This document shows, piece by piece, positions 23,517 to 31,720 of a stretch of 64,000 bases of DNA. Source of the DNA: Aquisphaera giovannonii (lineage in GTDB: Bacteria > Planctomycetota > Planctomycetia > Isosphaerales > Isosphaeraceae); assembly GCF_008087625.1 (NCBI RefSeq), contig NZ_CP042997.1, positions 10,230,001-10,294,000 of the forward strand. The letters run 5' to 3'. The translations under genes and the position numbers were made by a program. The notes under the pieces were generated by a model. That model was not told the DNA's origin, searched no databases, and saw only the letters and a program-made list of their open reading frames with translations. Within the stretch, counting starts at the first letter, position 1. Each line of letters starts with the position of its first letter.

Positions 23517-24030
23517 TCCGAGTCCCCGGCTCCTGACAACGTGGATGATTCGTGATGGCCGTGCCCGGGGGCGGGCCCCGCCCCCGATGCCCGTCGCCGC
23601 GACGCCGCTCGGGGAGGCGAGGGTCCGCGTCGGTGGCGCCGGGCCCATCGCCGTCGGACGAGCGGGCATCGGGGCCGATGAGCGCCCCGATCGACGGCCG
23701 TCCCGGGCGACCGCCCGACGGATTGGCGGCGGGAAATCCAACCATCCTCCCGCCCGGGCCGGCCTTGCCTGCCCTGTGCACCCGCCCGAAGCCGCAAAAG
23801 CGGGACCACATCCCCCATGAATTCCCATCAATGATGTGACATGCCATCGGCACGGGCCAATCCCGACGGCCGCCTCCGGTTTGCCGCCGCGGCCCGTCGG
23901 GATCGTCGGCAAACGCCGAGGCGACGCCGCGCCGGCCGCGAAGGGAACCCGGTTTGCACGCCGCGACCCCGGCGCAGCACGGCCGAGGTCCCCGGCCTGC
24001 CACAGCCCGCCCCCCTGCCGAGGACTGCCG
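23517..24030. other. Intergenic region upstream of treZ, no gene recognised
   Basis: A GC-rich stretch lies between treZ (minus strand) and a possible catalase remnant (plus strand). It contains short GC palindromes (for example CGGGGGCGGGCCCCGCCCCCG near 23568-23588). The treZ promoter should lie here but no clear boxes are visible. Open frames lack coding character. Confidence 0.4.
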
Positions 24031-24108
24031 ATGATCTTCCGCGTCGACAGGCTGCTGACCCAGCACCCCGTCCCCAGCAACCCCTCCGCCGACGCGTCGG
24101 CCGCCGTG
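24031..24108 (+). pseudogene. Possible N-terminal remnant of a manganese catalase
   Basis: An ATG at 24031, with GAGGA upstream, starts MIFRVDRLLTQHPVPSNPSA followed by DASAAV. This resembles the N-terminus of dimanganese catalases, which typically read M-(I/F)-(F/Y)-R-x-(D/N)-(R/K)-L...P-x-P..P-x-P-(N/D)-A-x-A-A-V before a QELLGG(K/R)FGEM block. Here the resemblance stops at Val26 and the QELLGG block and metal-binding glutamates are absent in all frames. The following sequence to 24396 is open but unlike any recognised protein. The likeness is drawn from memory and is short, so it is tentative. Confidence 0.4.
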
Positions 24109-24396
24109 GCCCCGCGGACGGGCGGGCCCTCGGGCGCCCGCGACGGCCTCCGCCGGATGGTCGACCGGCTCGCCCGCCGGGGGGGATGGCCGACGGCCCG
24201 AGCGGGGCCGAGCGGCGACCGGCCATCCACGAGGCGGGCGGCGACCTTGGCGAGGTCTTCCTCCGTTGCCTCGCATCGGCCGCGCGGCCGGCGCATCACG
24301 CCGACTGCACGCCCCCGCCCCGCTGCGAGACCCCCTGCGGCCCATGGCGAACGCAGGCTGGTGCTTTGCAACGCCCTGGAGTTCGGGGCGTATTCC

Positions 24397-24455
24397 CGGG
24401 AGGGTGAGGCTCCCGCCGAGCCGCGCGGGGGCTCGGCGGGAGCCTCGCCCTCCCG
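24397..24455. repeat. Inverted repeat (family D), GAGGCTCCCGCCGAGCC type
   Basis: The arms CGGGAGGGTGAGGCTCCCGC... (24397-24422) and its inverted counterpart (24430-24455) form a near-perfect 26-base stem with a 7-base loop. If translated it reads REGEAPAEPRGGSAGASPS, a sequence common in mispredicted planctomycete proteins, which shows that it is a dispersed DNA repeat and not a coding segment. It lies 88 bases before the EgtC-like gene. Confidence 0.8.
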
Positions 24456-24543
24456 AAGATCATACCGTGGCGGCGCACCGCGGCGGGGCCTCCCACGTGA
24501 GGAGGCGCCGCCCGGCCACTACCCAGAGACCAGGGAGTTGGGC

Positions 24544-25416
24544 ATGTGCAGAATCGTCGCCTACCTCGGCCCGCCGCTGACGCTCTCCCGGCTGCTCCAC
24601 GACGCCCCCCACGGGCTCACGGACCAGAGCCGCAACGCCCGGCTCATGCACGACTCCTCCGTCGCCGGAGACGGCTGGGGCGTCGGCTGGTTCGGCCCCG
24701 ACGAGGGGGCCGGGCCGGGGCTGCTGAAGAGCATCCTGCCTCTGTGGTCGGACGAGAACGGCAAGACCATGCCTCACGCGATCGCGTCGGGCTCGATCGT
24801 GGGGCACGTCCGCTACGCCGCGCCGAACGTCGAGACCTGCTTCACCAACACGCCGCTGTTCGTGATGGACGGGCTCCTCTGGACGGTCAACGGGGCGATC
24901 GAGCCGTGGCCGGGCCCGATCTCCCGGGCCCTCCGCGGGCTGCTGGACTCCGACCACGAGGCGGACCTGCGTGGCTCGACCGACGGGGAAATGCTCGGCG
25001 CCCTCTGGCGGACGAACTTCCGGCGCGCGGGCGGGAGCGATGCCGCCGGCGCGATCCGGGCGACGCTCCGCCAGGCGCGGGACGTCGTCCGCGAGCATCG
25101 CGGCACAATCATGATCAACCTCCTCCTCGTGGGCCGCGGGCGCGGCGTCGCCGTGCGGTACGCCGAGTCGGGCGAGCCCAACACGCTATTCACCTGCAAG
25201 GGTGAGGGCCGCTGGCAAGGCGGGACGCTGGTCGCCTCCGAGCCCCTGGACGACGAGCCCGGCTGGGACGAGGTGGGCCCCCAGGGCCTCGTCCGGTTCG
25301 ACGGCTCGGGCGTCGAGGTCGAGCCCCTCGGGCTGGATGAGATCGAGGCCGATAGCGAGGTCCGCGCTCAAGCGGGGTCGGCCAACGGCCACGGAGCCCG
25401 GGCCTCCGGCTCGTGA
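24544..25416 (+). CDS. Class II glutamine amidotransferase, EgtC-like
   Basis: The protein is 290 residues and begins MCRIVAYLGPP. Removal of Met exposes Cys2, the N-terminal nucleophile of class II (Ntn) amidotransferases. The DGWGVGWF, GHVRYA and LLWTVNGAI blocks match the glutaminase core (substrate-binding Arg and oxyanion elements). The closest characterised relatives are EgtC, which hydrolyses gamma-glutamyl-cysteine sulfoxide conjugates in ergothioneine synthesis, and YafJ-like proteins. No egtB or egtD is nearby, so the role is uncertain. The start at 24544 is fixed by the obligatory MC; the frame is open upstream but runs through a repeat and non-coding sequence. Confidence 0.85.
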   Translation: MCRIVAYLGPPLTLSRLLHDAPHGLTDQSRNARLMHDSSVAGDGWGVGWFGPDEGAGPGLLKSILPLWSDENGKTMPHAIASGSIVGHVRYAAPNVETCFTNTPLFVMDGLLWTVNGAIEPWPGPISRALRGLLDSDHEADLRGSTDGEMLGALWRTNFRRAGGSDAAGAIRATLRQARDVVREHRGTIMINLLLVGRGRGVAVRYAESGEPNTLFTCKGEGRWQGGTLVASEPLDDEPGWDEVGPQGLVRFDGSGVEVEPLGLDEIEADSEVRAQAGSANGHGARASGS

Positions 25417-25466
25417 GACGGCCCCGGGCCGCCCGGACGCGGCCCGCCGGTCGGCGGGATCCGGCA

Positions 25467-25712
25467 TCACCGGTCGGAGACGCGGCCGTTCCCCCGGCCC
25501 GCCATGTGATTCGCCTTGCCGATGTCCACCAGGCGGTCGCGCACGCCCCCCTGGCGGTCCTGGGCGTCCTGGCTCTCCTTCTGCTCCCGCGACTGCTCCG
25601 CGGCGACCCCCAGCGACTCATGGGGCCGCCCCCCCTTGTCCGCCGTATCTCCCGCCGGCGGCGGGCCGGGGATCGCCTCGGTCAGCTCGTGATGCAGCAT
25701 GTCTCCGGACAT
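25467..25712 (-). CDS. Small hydrophilic protein of unknown function
   Basis: This 81-residue protein is rich in Gln, Asp, Glu, Arg and Gly, with no signal peptide or membrane segment. The evidence that it is real is the ribosome-binding site: a full AGGAGGTG lies seven bases before ATG 25712, the best in the window. An upstream in-frame ATG at 25805 is less likely because it lacks such a site. The mid-protein segment (LGVAAEQSREQKESQDAQDR) is probably helical, and the C-terminus ends in a polar GRGNGRVSDR. It is divergently oriented from the lipoprotein gene at 25984, with an AT-rich region between them. No family was recognised. Confidence 0.6.
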   Translation of the reverse strand: MSGDMLHHELTEAIPGPPPAGDTADKGGRPHESLGVAAEQSREQKESQDAQDRQGGVRDRLVDIGKANHMAGRGNGRVSDR

Positions 25713-25822
25713 GGTGCCGCACCTCCTGTTCGGGCCTCGGTGGGCCGGCGGAGGCCGCGAAGCGGCCGGGTCGCCGGCGTGCGGTTGCGATCTCGGGAAG
25801 TGCAACCGGCGTGCCCGACCGC

Positions 25823-25855
25823 AAGGCTGTTTCCTTTAATTTATTTATAATTGCC
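25823..25855. promoter_or_regulatory. AT-rich promoter island between divergent small genes
   Basis: The stretch TTTCCTTTAATTTATTTATA stands out in a ~70% GC region. It contains an exact TATAAT (25846-25851) on the plus strand, and TATAAA reads on the minus strand, so it could serve the lipoprotein gene at 25984, the small gene at 25712, or both. No matching consensus -35 element was found 17 bases upstream of the plus-strand TATAAT. Confidence 0.4.
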
Positions 25856-25983
25856 TACCTCGATTCAAGTCGCGGCGATTTGGCCTGCGGTCTGCTCGGA
25901 TCCTGGCTCCGGTGGCCGGGCGGGCGTCCGCCGGGCATGCCCGATCGGGATTCTCTGTCGGATTCGCGAGGGGAGCGACATCA

Positions 25984-26481
25984 ATGCGTATGAATCAGGC
26001 CCTGCGTGCCGCGGCCGGCTCCTGGGCGGCGGCCTTGCTGATCGTCGGCTGCGGAGGCCAGGGCGATAACGTGGGCGACCGCACGGGAGGCAACACGACC
26101 CCGCCGGCCGGCACGGGCGTCGGCGGGCGGGGCGACACCGGAGGCACCGGCACCACGACGGGCACGACGGGCACCGGCACCAGCGGCGCGACGGGCAGCA
26201 GCAGCATCGGCTCATCCGGGGCGACGGGAACGGGCGGCGGCGGCTCGATGAACTCCGGCTCCCCCGCCGGCGGGCCCGCCGGCGCCGGGGGCAGCACCTC
26301 GGGCGCCGGCGGCACGGCCGGCGCGGGCGGGGCGTCCGGGGCCAGCGGCGGCACCTCCGGGCCCGGCGGCACCTCCGGCTCCGCCGGTACCTCCGGCTCC
26401 GCCGGCAGCGGCGCCGGGGCGGGCGGCAGCAGCGCCTCGCCCGGCGCCGGCGCGACCGACACCTCGAAAGGCCCCCATTGA
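25984..26481 (+). CDS. Gly/Ser/Thr/Ala-rich low-complexity lipoprotein
   Basis: The gene encodes 165 residues. The N-terminus (MRMNQALRAAAGSWAAALLI, then VGCGG) is a lipoprotein signal with a VGC lipobox, so the mature protein would be anchored through Cys23. Everything after is low complexity: runs such as GTGTTTGTTGTGTSGATGSS and repeated GGTSG/GAGG/GSAG units, with no aromatic residues. It resembles flexible surface or spacer proteins. GGGGAG lies 11 bases before the ATG. The composition follows GC-rich codons, so an artefact is possible, but the intact lipobox signal argues for a real gene. Confidence 0.65.
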   Translation: MRMNQALRAAAGSWAAALLIVGCGGQGDNVGDRTGGNTTPPAGTGVGGRGDTGGTGTTTGTTGTGTSGATGSSSIGSSGATGTGGGGSMNSGSPAGGPAGAGGSTSGAGGTAGAGGASGASGGTSGPGGTSGSAGTSGSAGSGAGAGGSSASPGAGATDTSKGPH

Positions 26482-26697
26482 TCGGGCCCCGATCGAGCGG
26501 CCCGGCACCCGTGCCGTGAATTCCCCAGCGCGAGGGGGGCCGAAGCCTCGGCTCCCCTCGCCAGGCGTCGCACCGCCCGCGGCCCGCGCATCCGGCCTGC
26601 GGGCGCGATCGCCGCCCGGAAAGGCATTCTTCCCGGACCGGCCGCCCGGCTAGGATAGGGCGGTCGTTCGGTCCACGAATCGGGGGGATGCCTGGCC

Positions 26698-28545
26698 ATG
26701 ACGCAAGCGGAAGGTCGCGGGGTCGATCGTCGGGAGTTCCTCCGCGCGGGCATGGCGGCCGCGGCCGCCGTCGCGGCGTCGCCGGGCGCGGCCATGGCCG
26801 CGAGGCCCCCGATCCAGGAGGTCGCCGAGGCCATCCTGGAGGAGTACGTCCGCGACGTCCTGCCGCTGATGGTCGCGTCCAACGAGGCCTCGTGGGCGGC
26901 CTCCACGGACGTCTCCGAGGCGCACTCCGCCGCGCAGGCGGAGGCCATGCAGAGGCTCTACGAGAAGGCCGGCGCCCGCCGCGTCATCGAGGAGACCGCC
27001 CGCCTTCTCGGCCAGAAGGACCAGCTCGACGACCTCACCGTCCGTCAGCTCGAGAAGGTCCGCCTCGCCGCCGCCGAGTCCCCCGGCACGCTGCCCGACG
27101 TCGTCAAGGCCCGCACCGAGGCCGAGGCGAAGCAATCCGCCGCGCAGGATGGATTCGCCTACACGCTGAGGCGCGACGGCAAGCCGGACGAGCACCCCAC
27201 CGCCAACGACATCGACCGCGTCCTCGTCAATTCGAAGGACCTGGGCGAGCGGCTCGCCTACTGGGAGGTCTCCAAGTCCATCGGCGCGCCCCTGCGGCCG
27301 GGCATCCTCAAGCTCCGCGACCTCCGCAACCAGCTCGCCCGCGCCATGGGCTTCGACGACTTCTTCGCCCTCCAGGTCGCCGACTACGGCATGACCACCG
27401 CGGAGATGGTCGCCCTCTGCGACCGGCTCGCCGCCGAGGTCAGGCCGCTCTACGAGCAGCTCCACACCTGGGCGAAGCACGCGCTCGCGAAGCGGTACGG
27501 CGTGGACGCGCCCGCCGGCAAGATCCCGGCGCACTGGCTGCCCAACCGCTGGGGCCAGAACTGGCCCAGCCTGGTGGAGGGCGTGGACATGGACGCCCCG
27601 TTCAAGGGCAAGCCGAAGGAGTACATCGCCGAGCAGGCCGAGCGGTTCTACGCCTCGCTCGGGTTCCCGAAGCTGCCGCAGTCGTTCTGGCGGAAGTCCG
27701 ACCTGTACCCGGCCGACCCGAAGTCCGGCCGGAAGAAGAACAGCCACGCGAGCGCCTGGCACATCGACCTCCGCGAGGACGTCCGCAGCCTGATGTCCAT
27801 CGAGCCGGACAACCGCTGGTTCACCACGGCGCACCACGAGCTCGGGCATATTTATTACTACATCAGCTACTCCCGCCCGGAGGTCCCCTACCTGCTCCGA
27901 GCGGGGGCCAACCGGGCCTTCCACGAGGGCATCGGCGACCTCATCGGCCTGGCCGCCGGGCAGCGCCCGTACCTCAAGTCGGTCGGGCTGCTGACGCCGG
28001 AGGCGGAGAAGGCCCCGGCGATCACCTTCCTGTTGGACACGGCGCTCGACGGCTCGTCCGCCGTCTTCCTCCCGTTCGCCGCCGGCACGATGACCCACTT
28101 CGAGCGCGACTTCTACGCCGGCAAGATCGGCGACGAGAAGCTCAACGAGGGCTGGTGGCGGCACGTCGGCCATTTCCAGGGGATCGCCCCGCCCGGCGAC
28201 CGCCCGGAGGCCCTCTGCGACGCGGCGACCAAGACGCACATCAACGACGACCCCGCGCAATACTATGACTACGCGATCGGCACCGTGATCAAGTTCCAGC
28301 TCCACGACCACATCGCCCGCGAGATCCTCAGGCAGGACCCGCGCGAGTGCAACTACTTCGGCGATGAGAAGGTCGGCGACTTCCTCAGGGGGATCCTGCG
28401 CCTGGGCGCCACGAGGGACTGGAACGCCGTCCTCCGCGAGGCGACCGGCGAGGGCCTCACCGCCCGGCCGCTCGTCGCCTACTTCGAGCCGCTCATGGAG
28501 TGGCTCCGGAAGGAGAACGCGGGCCGCGAGGTGGGATGGAGCTGA
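26698..28545 (+). CDS. M2 family peptidase (ACE-like peptidyl-dipeptidase), Tat-exported
   Basis: The protein is 615 residues. A twin-arginine leader (DRREFLRAG plus an Ala-rich segment, residues ~10-35) directs export of the folded enzyme. The zinc site is complete: HHELGH with His380 and His384 and the catalytic Glu381, and Glu410 (HEGIGD) as third ligand 26 residues later. Surrounding blocks (NRWFTTAHHELGHIYYY, GANRAFHEGIGDLIGLA, HFERDFYAG, LNEGWWRHV) match the angiotensin-converting-enzyme family of dipeptidyl carboxypeptidases. Bacterial members probably degrade peptides in the periplasm. The start ATG 26698 directly precedes the Tat motif. It stands alone, 53 bases upstream of budA. Confidence 0.93.
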   Translation: MTQAEGRGVDRREFLRAGMAAAAAVAASPGAAMAARPPIQEVAEAILEEYVRDVLPLMVASNEASWAASTDVSEAHSAAQAEAMQRLYEKAGARRVIEETARLLGQKDQLDDLTVRQLEKVRLAAAESPGTLPDVVKARTEAEAKQSAAQDGFAYTLRRDGKPDEHPTANDIDRVLVNSKDLGERLAYWEVSKSIGAPLRPGILKLRDLRNQLARAMGFDDFFALQVADYGMTTAEMVALCDRLAAEVRPLYEQLHTWAKHALAKRYGVDAPAGKIPAHWLPNRWGQNWPSLVEGVDMDAPFKGKPKEYIAEQAERFYASLGFPKLPQSFWRKSDLYPADPKSGRKKNSHASAWHIDLREDVRSLMSIEPDNRWFTTAHHELGHIYYYISYSRPEVPYLLRAGANRAFHEGIGDLIGLAAGQRPYLKSVGLLTPEAEKAPAITFLLDTALDGSSAVFLPFAAGTMTHFERDFYAGKIGDEKLNEGWWRHVGHFQGIAPPGDRPEALCDAATKTHINDDPAQYYDYAIGTVIKFQLHDHIAREILRQDPRECNYFGDEKVGDFLRGILRLGATRDWNAVLREATGEGLTARPLVAYFEPLMEWLRKENAGREVGWS

Positions 28546-28597
28546 TCGCGCCGATTCGTCCTGCTCGTCATCACGCCGCCCCGATCGGAGGCCTGCC

Positions 28598-29476
28598 GTG
28601 TCCGAACCGTCGCCCGCCGATGGCCCGCTGGTGCCGATCTCCTGCCGGGTGGAACGCGCGGTCTGGGAGGCGATCGAGGCCCGCCTCGAGGGGTCGAATG
28701 GCTCGCTCGACGACCTGGTGAACTCCGCGCTGGCGGACTACCTCCAGGTCGGGCGGAGCACGCTCTACCAGCTCTCCACGGCCGGCGCGCTGGTCGAGGG
28801 GATCTACCGGGGCGAGATGACGGTGGCCCGGCTGCGGGGCCACGGCGACCTCGGGCTCGGGACGTTCGAGGGGCTCGACGGCGAGATGGTCGTCGTGGAC
28901 GGGCACTTCTACCAGGTCCGCTCCGACGGCATGGTCTCCGAGGTGGCCGACGGCGTCAGCAGCCCCTACGCCGTGCTCACGAAGTTCGACCCCGGCGTGC
29001 CCACGCCGCTGTCCAACTGCTCCAGCCTGGCGGACCTGGAGGGGGAGCTGGACCGCCTGAGGACCTCGGACAACCTCTTCTACGCGATCCGGGTGGACGG
29101 GGTCTTCTCGAGCGTCCGCACCCGCGCCGTGCCCCGGACGGCCGACGGCGTGCCGCTGGTGCAGGCCGCGGCCTCGCAGCCGGAGTTCCACCTGGCGGAC
29201 GTCCGCGGCACGATCGTCGGCTTCTGGTCCCCGGCCTACTTCAAGACGCTCACCGTGCCGGGCTACCACCTCCACTTCCTCAACGAGGACCGCAACGCCG
29301 GCGGCCACCTCCTCGACTGCGCCGGCCGCGAGCTCGTCGCCCGGATCGAGCGCGAGTCCAACCTGCGGCTGACCCTGCCGCACACCGGCGCGTTCCTCGA
29401 CGCCGACTTCGCCCGCGACTCCAGCGACGACCTCCGCCGCGCCGAGACCGCGCCCGGGGGGCACGCCGATGCCTGA
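28598..29476 (+). CDS. budA: Acetolactate decarboxylase with N-terminal ribbon-helix-helix-like domain
   Basis: The gene encodes 292 residues from GTG 28598 (CGGAGG upstream). Residues ~58-290 are acetolactate decarboxylase: STLYQLSTAGALVEGIYRGE, HGDLGLGTFEGLDGEMVVVD and the zinc site His224, His226, His237 (GYHLHFLNEDRNAGGHLL). The enzyme converts 2-acetolactate to acetoin, the fermentative/overflow branch from pyruvate. Residues ~13-50 are additional to the usual ~240-residue enzyme and read PISCRVERAVWEAIEARLEG, then SLDDLVNSALADYLQ, the strand-helix-helix pattern of CopG/Arc repressors. Such a fusion might let the enzyme bind DNA or dimerise. alsS follows, originally perhaps only nine bases away. 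Confidence 0.9.
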   Translation: MSEPSPADGPLVPISCRVERAVWEAIEARLEGSNGSLDDLVNSALADYLQVGRSTLYQLSTAGALVEGIYRGEMTVARLRGHGDLGLGTFEGLDGEMVVVDGHFYQVRSDGMVSEVADGVSSPYAVLTKFDPGVPTPLSNCSSLADLEGELDRLRTSDNLFYAIRVDGVFSSVRTRAVPRTADGVPLVQAAASQPEFHLADVRGTIVGFWSPAYFKTLTVPGYHLHFLNEDRNAGGHLLDCAGRELVARIERESNLRLTLPHTGAFLDADFARDSSDDLRRAETAPGGHADA

Positions 29477-29595
29477 GGGCGCATCATGAGCGAGCCGAGG
29501 GATCACGCGACCGGGTGGCCGTGGCGGGGCCCGGCGTGTCGCGTGACGCCGTGGCTGGCCGCGAAGCCTGGAATGAGCCCGCGTCGTGCGACAAC

Positions 29596-29702
29596 GGATT
29601 CCCACCTCACGAAGGGGGGATACAGGGGGGTGAACTCGATCGCCTCGGCTTGTGCCATCCACCCCCTCCGACTCCCCCTTCGTGAGGGGGAGAGCCGAAT
29701 AG
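29596..29702. repeat. Bipartite inverted repeat (family A), copy 2
   Basis: The left arm CCTCACGAAGGGGGGATACAGG... and the right arm ...CCCCCTTCGTGAGGGGGAG correspond to the element at 13912-14022, including the internal TCGATCGCCTCGGC spacer also seen there as TCGACCGCCTCGGC. Base changes in the two arms compensate each other (ACGAA/TTCGT in one copy, CACGAA/TTCGTG here), suggesting that the paired structure is conserved. Confidence 0.8.
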
Positions 29703-29740
29703 GCTCGCCCGCTATCAGAGGGACCGGGGCCTGCGCGGCC

Positions 29741-29941
29741 GGGTGGCCGTGGCAGAGCCGAAGGCGATGCCGCGGGATCGCCTCGGCCCGCGTGCGAGGC
29801 TTCGCTCATTGCGCCGGCCTCCCCTCCCGTGGTGTCGCTTCGCTCCACCGCAGCCACCCGAGCCCTGTGCGGGGAACGAAGGGACGGAAGGGCCGCTCCG
29901 GGTGGCCGTGGCAGAGCCGAAGGCGATGCCACGGGATCGCC
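29741..29941. repeat. Family E repeat arms (GGGTGGCCGTGGCAGAGCC type)
   Basis: GGGTGGCCGTGGCAGAGCCG begins nearly identical ~42-base arms at 29741 and 29900. An inverted partner arm (CCCGTGGTGTCGCTTCGCTC...) lies at 29826-29859. The partner is almost identical to the right arm of the element at 50581-50697, so these belong to one family with a variant left arm. A related shorter piece starts at 29514. Confidence 0.7.
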
Positions 29942-30012
29942 CCCGCTCCGGGGCAGGCGTCGGCTATCTCGACAACCCGTCCCAGTCACATACGTCTTGT
30001 GGAGGGCCAATC

Positions 30013-31692
30013 ATGAGCGAGCCGGAGACGCAGCACGGCACGGGCCGGATCGGGGCGCAGCTCCTCGTGGAGCACCTGGAGGCCCAGGGCGTGGAGCACA
30101 TCTTCGCGATCCCGGGCGCGAAGATCGACCGGCTGCTGGACGTCCTGCACGGGGCGAAGCCGCGGCTGACGGTCTGCCGGCACGAGCAGAACGCCGGGCT
30201 CATCGCCTCGGGCATCGGCCGGATGACGGGCCGGGCGGGGGTCTGCCTGGTCACGTCCGGGCCGGGCTGCTCCAACCTCGTGACCGCACTGGCGACGGCG
30301 ACCTACGAGGGCGACCCGGTCGTCGCCCTGGGCGGCGCGGTGCCGCTGGCGGCGCGGCACAAGCTGACGCACCAGACGCTGGACACCGTCAACCTGTTCC
30401 GACCGGTGACCAAGCTGAGCATCGAGATCGACTCCGGCCAGACCGTCTCCGAGGTCCTCGCCGGCGCCTTCCGCGCCGCCGAGTCCGGCCGCCCCGGCGC
30501 CGCGTTCGTGAGCCTGCCGGCCGACATCATGGAGGGCCCGACCTCCACCGCGAACCTCGCCCCCTCGCGGCCGCCCCGGCTGGGCCCCGGCGACGCCGAG
30601 ACCATCGCCGAGGCCGCCCGGCTGATCAACGGCGCGAGCCGCCCCGTGCTGCTGCTGGGGATGCTCGCCAGCGACCCGCTCCACGCCGCGGCCGTCCGAC
30701 GCCTCCTGAAGGCCGCCCCCCTGCCCGTGACCTGCACGTTCCAGGGCGCCGGCGTCGTCTCCCGCGAGCTCCTCGGCTGCTTCGCCGGCCGCGTCGGCCT
30801 CTTCCACAACACGCCCGCCGACGAGGTCCTGGACGCGGCCGACGTCGTGGTCACCGTCGGCTTCAACCCGATCGAGTACGACCCGTCCGCCTGGAACCGC
30901 GGCGCCTCGCGGCCGATCGTCCACCTCGACGTCGTCCCCGCGGAGATCGACGCCGACTACCGGCCCGCCGTGGAGGTCATCGGCGACGTCGCCGACTCGA
31001 TCGACGCCCTGATCCCTCAGCTCCGGCCGACGCCCAGCCTGGAGGGCCACGCCGCCCTCGACGCCGTGGCGAAGCTCGTGGCCGCCACCCGCGCGAAGGC
31101 CGCGACCCTGGACGGCACCCCGATCCACCCGCTGCGCCTGATCCACGAGCTCCAGGAGATCCTCACCGACGACATGACCGTGATCTGCGACGTCGGCTCG
31201 ATCTACATCTGGATGTGCCGCCATTTCTACGCGTACCAGCCGCGCCGGTTCCTCGCCAGCAACGGCCAGCAGACGATGGGGGTGGCCCTCCCCTGGGCCA
31301 TCGCCGCGTGCCTGGTCCGCCCCGGCGAGAAGGTCGTCTCCATGTCCGGCGACGGCGCCTTCCTGATGAGCGCGATGGAGCTGGAGACGGCCGTCCGGCT
31401 GAAGTGCAACCTCGTGCACCTCGTCTGGCGCGACGGCTCCTTCGACATGGTCAAGATCCAGCAGCTCGCGAAGTACGGCCGCGAGACCGCCGTCGAGCTC
31501 GGCCCCGTGGACGTCCTGAAATACGCCGAGGCCTTCGGCGCCACCGGCCTGGCGATCCGGACCCCGGCCGACATCGCCCCGACCCTCCGCCGCGCCCTGG
31601 AGATCCCCGGCCCGGTCCTCATCGACGTCCCCGTGGATTACTCCGACAACGCGTCCCTGGTCCGGGCCGTGCGCGCCGACGCCGTGGCGTAG
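30013..31692 (+). CDS. alsS: Acetolactate synthase, catabolic AlsS type
   Basis: The protein is 559 residues with the three thiamine-diphosphate enzyme domains. The catalytic Glu lies in CRHEQNAGL, the central domain carries LGMLASDP, and the C-terminal cofactor motif is GDGAFLMSAMELETAVRLKC followed by FDMVKIQQLAKYGRE. The VKIQQ...KYGR...VELGPVD tail matches the catabolic, FAD-independent AlsS group rather than anabolic IlvB. It joins two pyruvates into 2-acetolactate, the substrate of BudA encoded just upstream, so together they make acetoin. The start was taken at ATG 30013, with GGAGGG seven bases upstream supplied by the adjacent insertion. No regulator gene of the alsR type lies near. 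Confidence 0.92.
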   Translation: MSEPETQHGTGRIGAQLLVEHLEAQGVEHIFAIPGAKIDRLLDVLHGAKPRLTVCRHEQNAGLIASGIGRMTGRAGVCLVTSGPGCSNLVTALATATYEGDPVVALGGAVPLAARHKLTHQTLDTVNLFRPVTKLSIEIDSGQTVSEVLAGAFRAAESGRPGAAFVSLPADIMEGPTSTANLAPSRPPRLGPGDAETIAEAARLINGASRPVLLLGMLASDPLHAAAVRRLLKAAPLPVTCTFQGAGVVSRELLGCFAGRVGLFHNTPADEVLDAADVVVTVGFNPIEYDPSAWNRGASRPIVHLDVVPAEIDADYRPAVEVIGDVADSIDALIPQLRPTPSLEGHAALDAVAKLVAATRAKAATLDGTPIHPLRLIHELQEILTDDMTVICDVGSIYIWMCRHFYAYQPRRFLASNGQQTMGVALPWAIAACLVRPGEKVVSMSGDGAFLMSAMELETAVRLKCNLVHLVWRDGSFDMVKIQQLAKYGRETAVELGPVDVLKYAEAFGATGLAIRTPADIAPTLRRALEIPGPVLIDVPVDYSDNASLVRAVRADAVA

Positions 31693-31720
31693 GGCCCCGG
31701 GACGCGCCGCGAGGCGTCGC

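Larger units (their letters stand above)
29483..30024. mobile_element. Repeat-rich insertion between budA and alsS bounded by a 15-bp direct repeat
   Basis: ATCATGAGCGAGCCG occurs at 29483-29497 and again at 30010-30024, where it forms the start of alsS. The ~512 bases between contain family A arms (29596-29702) and family E arms (29741-29787, 29826-29859, 29900-29941). The layout looks like an insertion that duplicated its target, the alsS start region. A 176-codon frame from the first ATG (29486) ends at 30016, overlapping alsS, but its residues are translated repeat arms. The insert supplies GGAGGG just before the functional alsS ATG. No transposase gene is present. Confidence 0.55.

Noticed and set aside
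23836-24543. A 236-residue N-terminal extension of the EgtC-like protein
   Set aside because: The enzyme needs Cys at position 2 after Met removal, and the extension passes through the family D repeat (EGEAPAEP...).
29486-30016. A 176-codon plus-strand frame between budA and alsS starting with the duplicated alsS start
   Set aside because: The translation is made of repeat arms (for example GWPWQSRRRC twice); it is treated as part of the insertion, although its ATGA overlap with alsS is noted.
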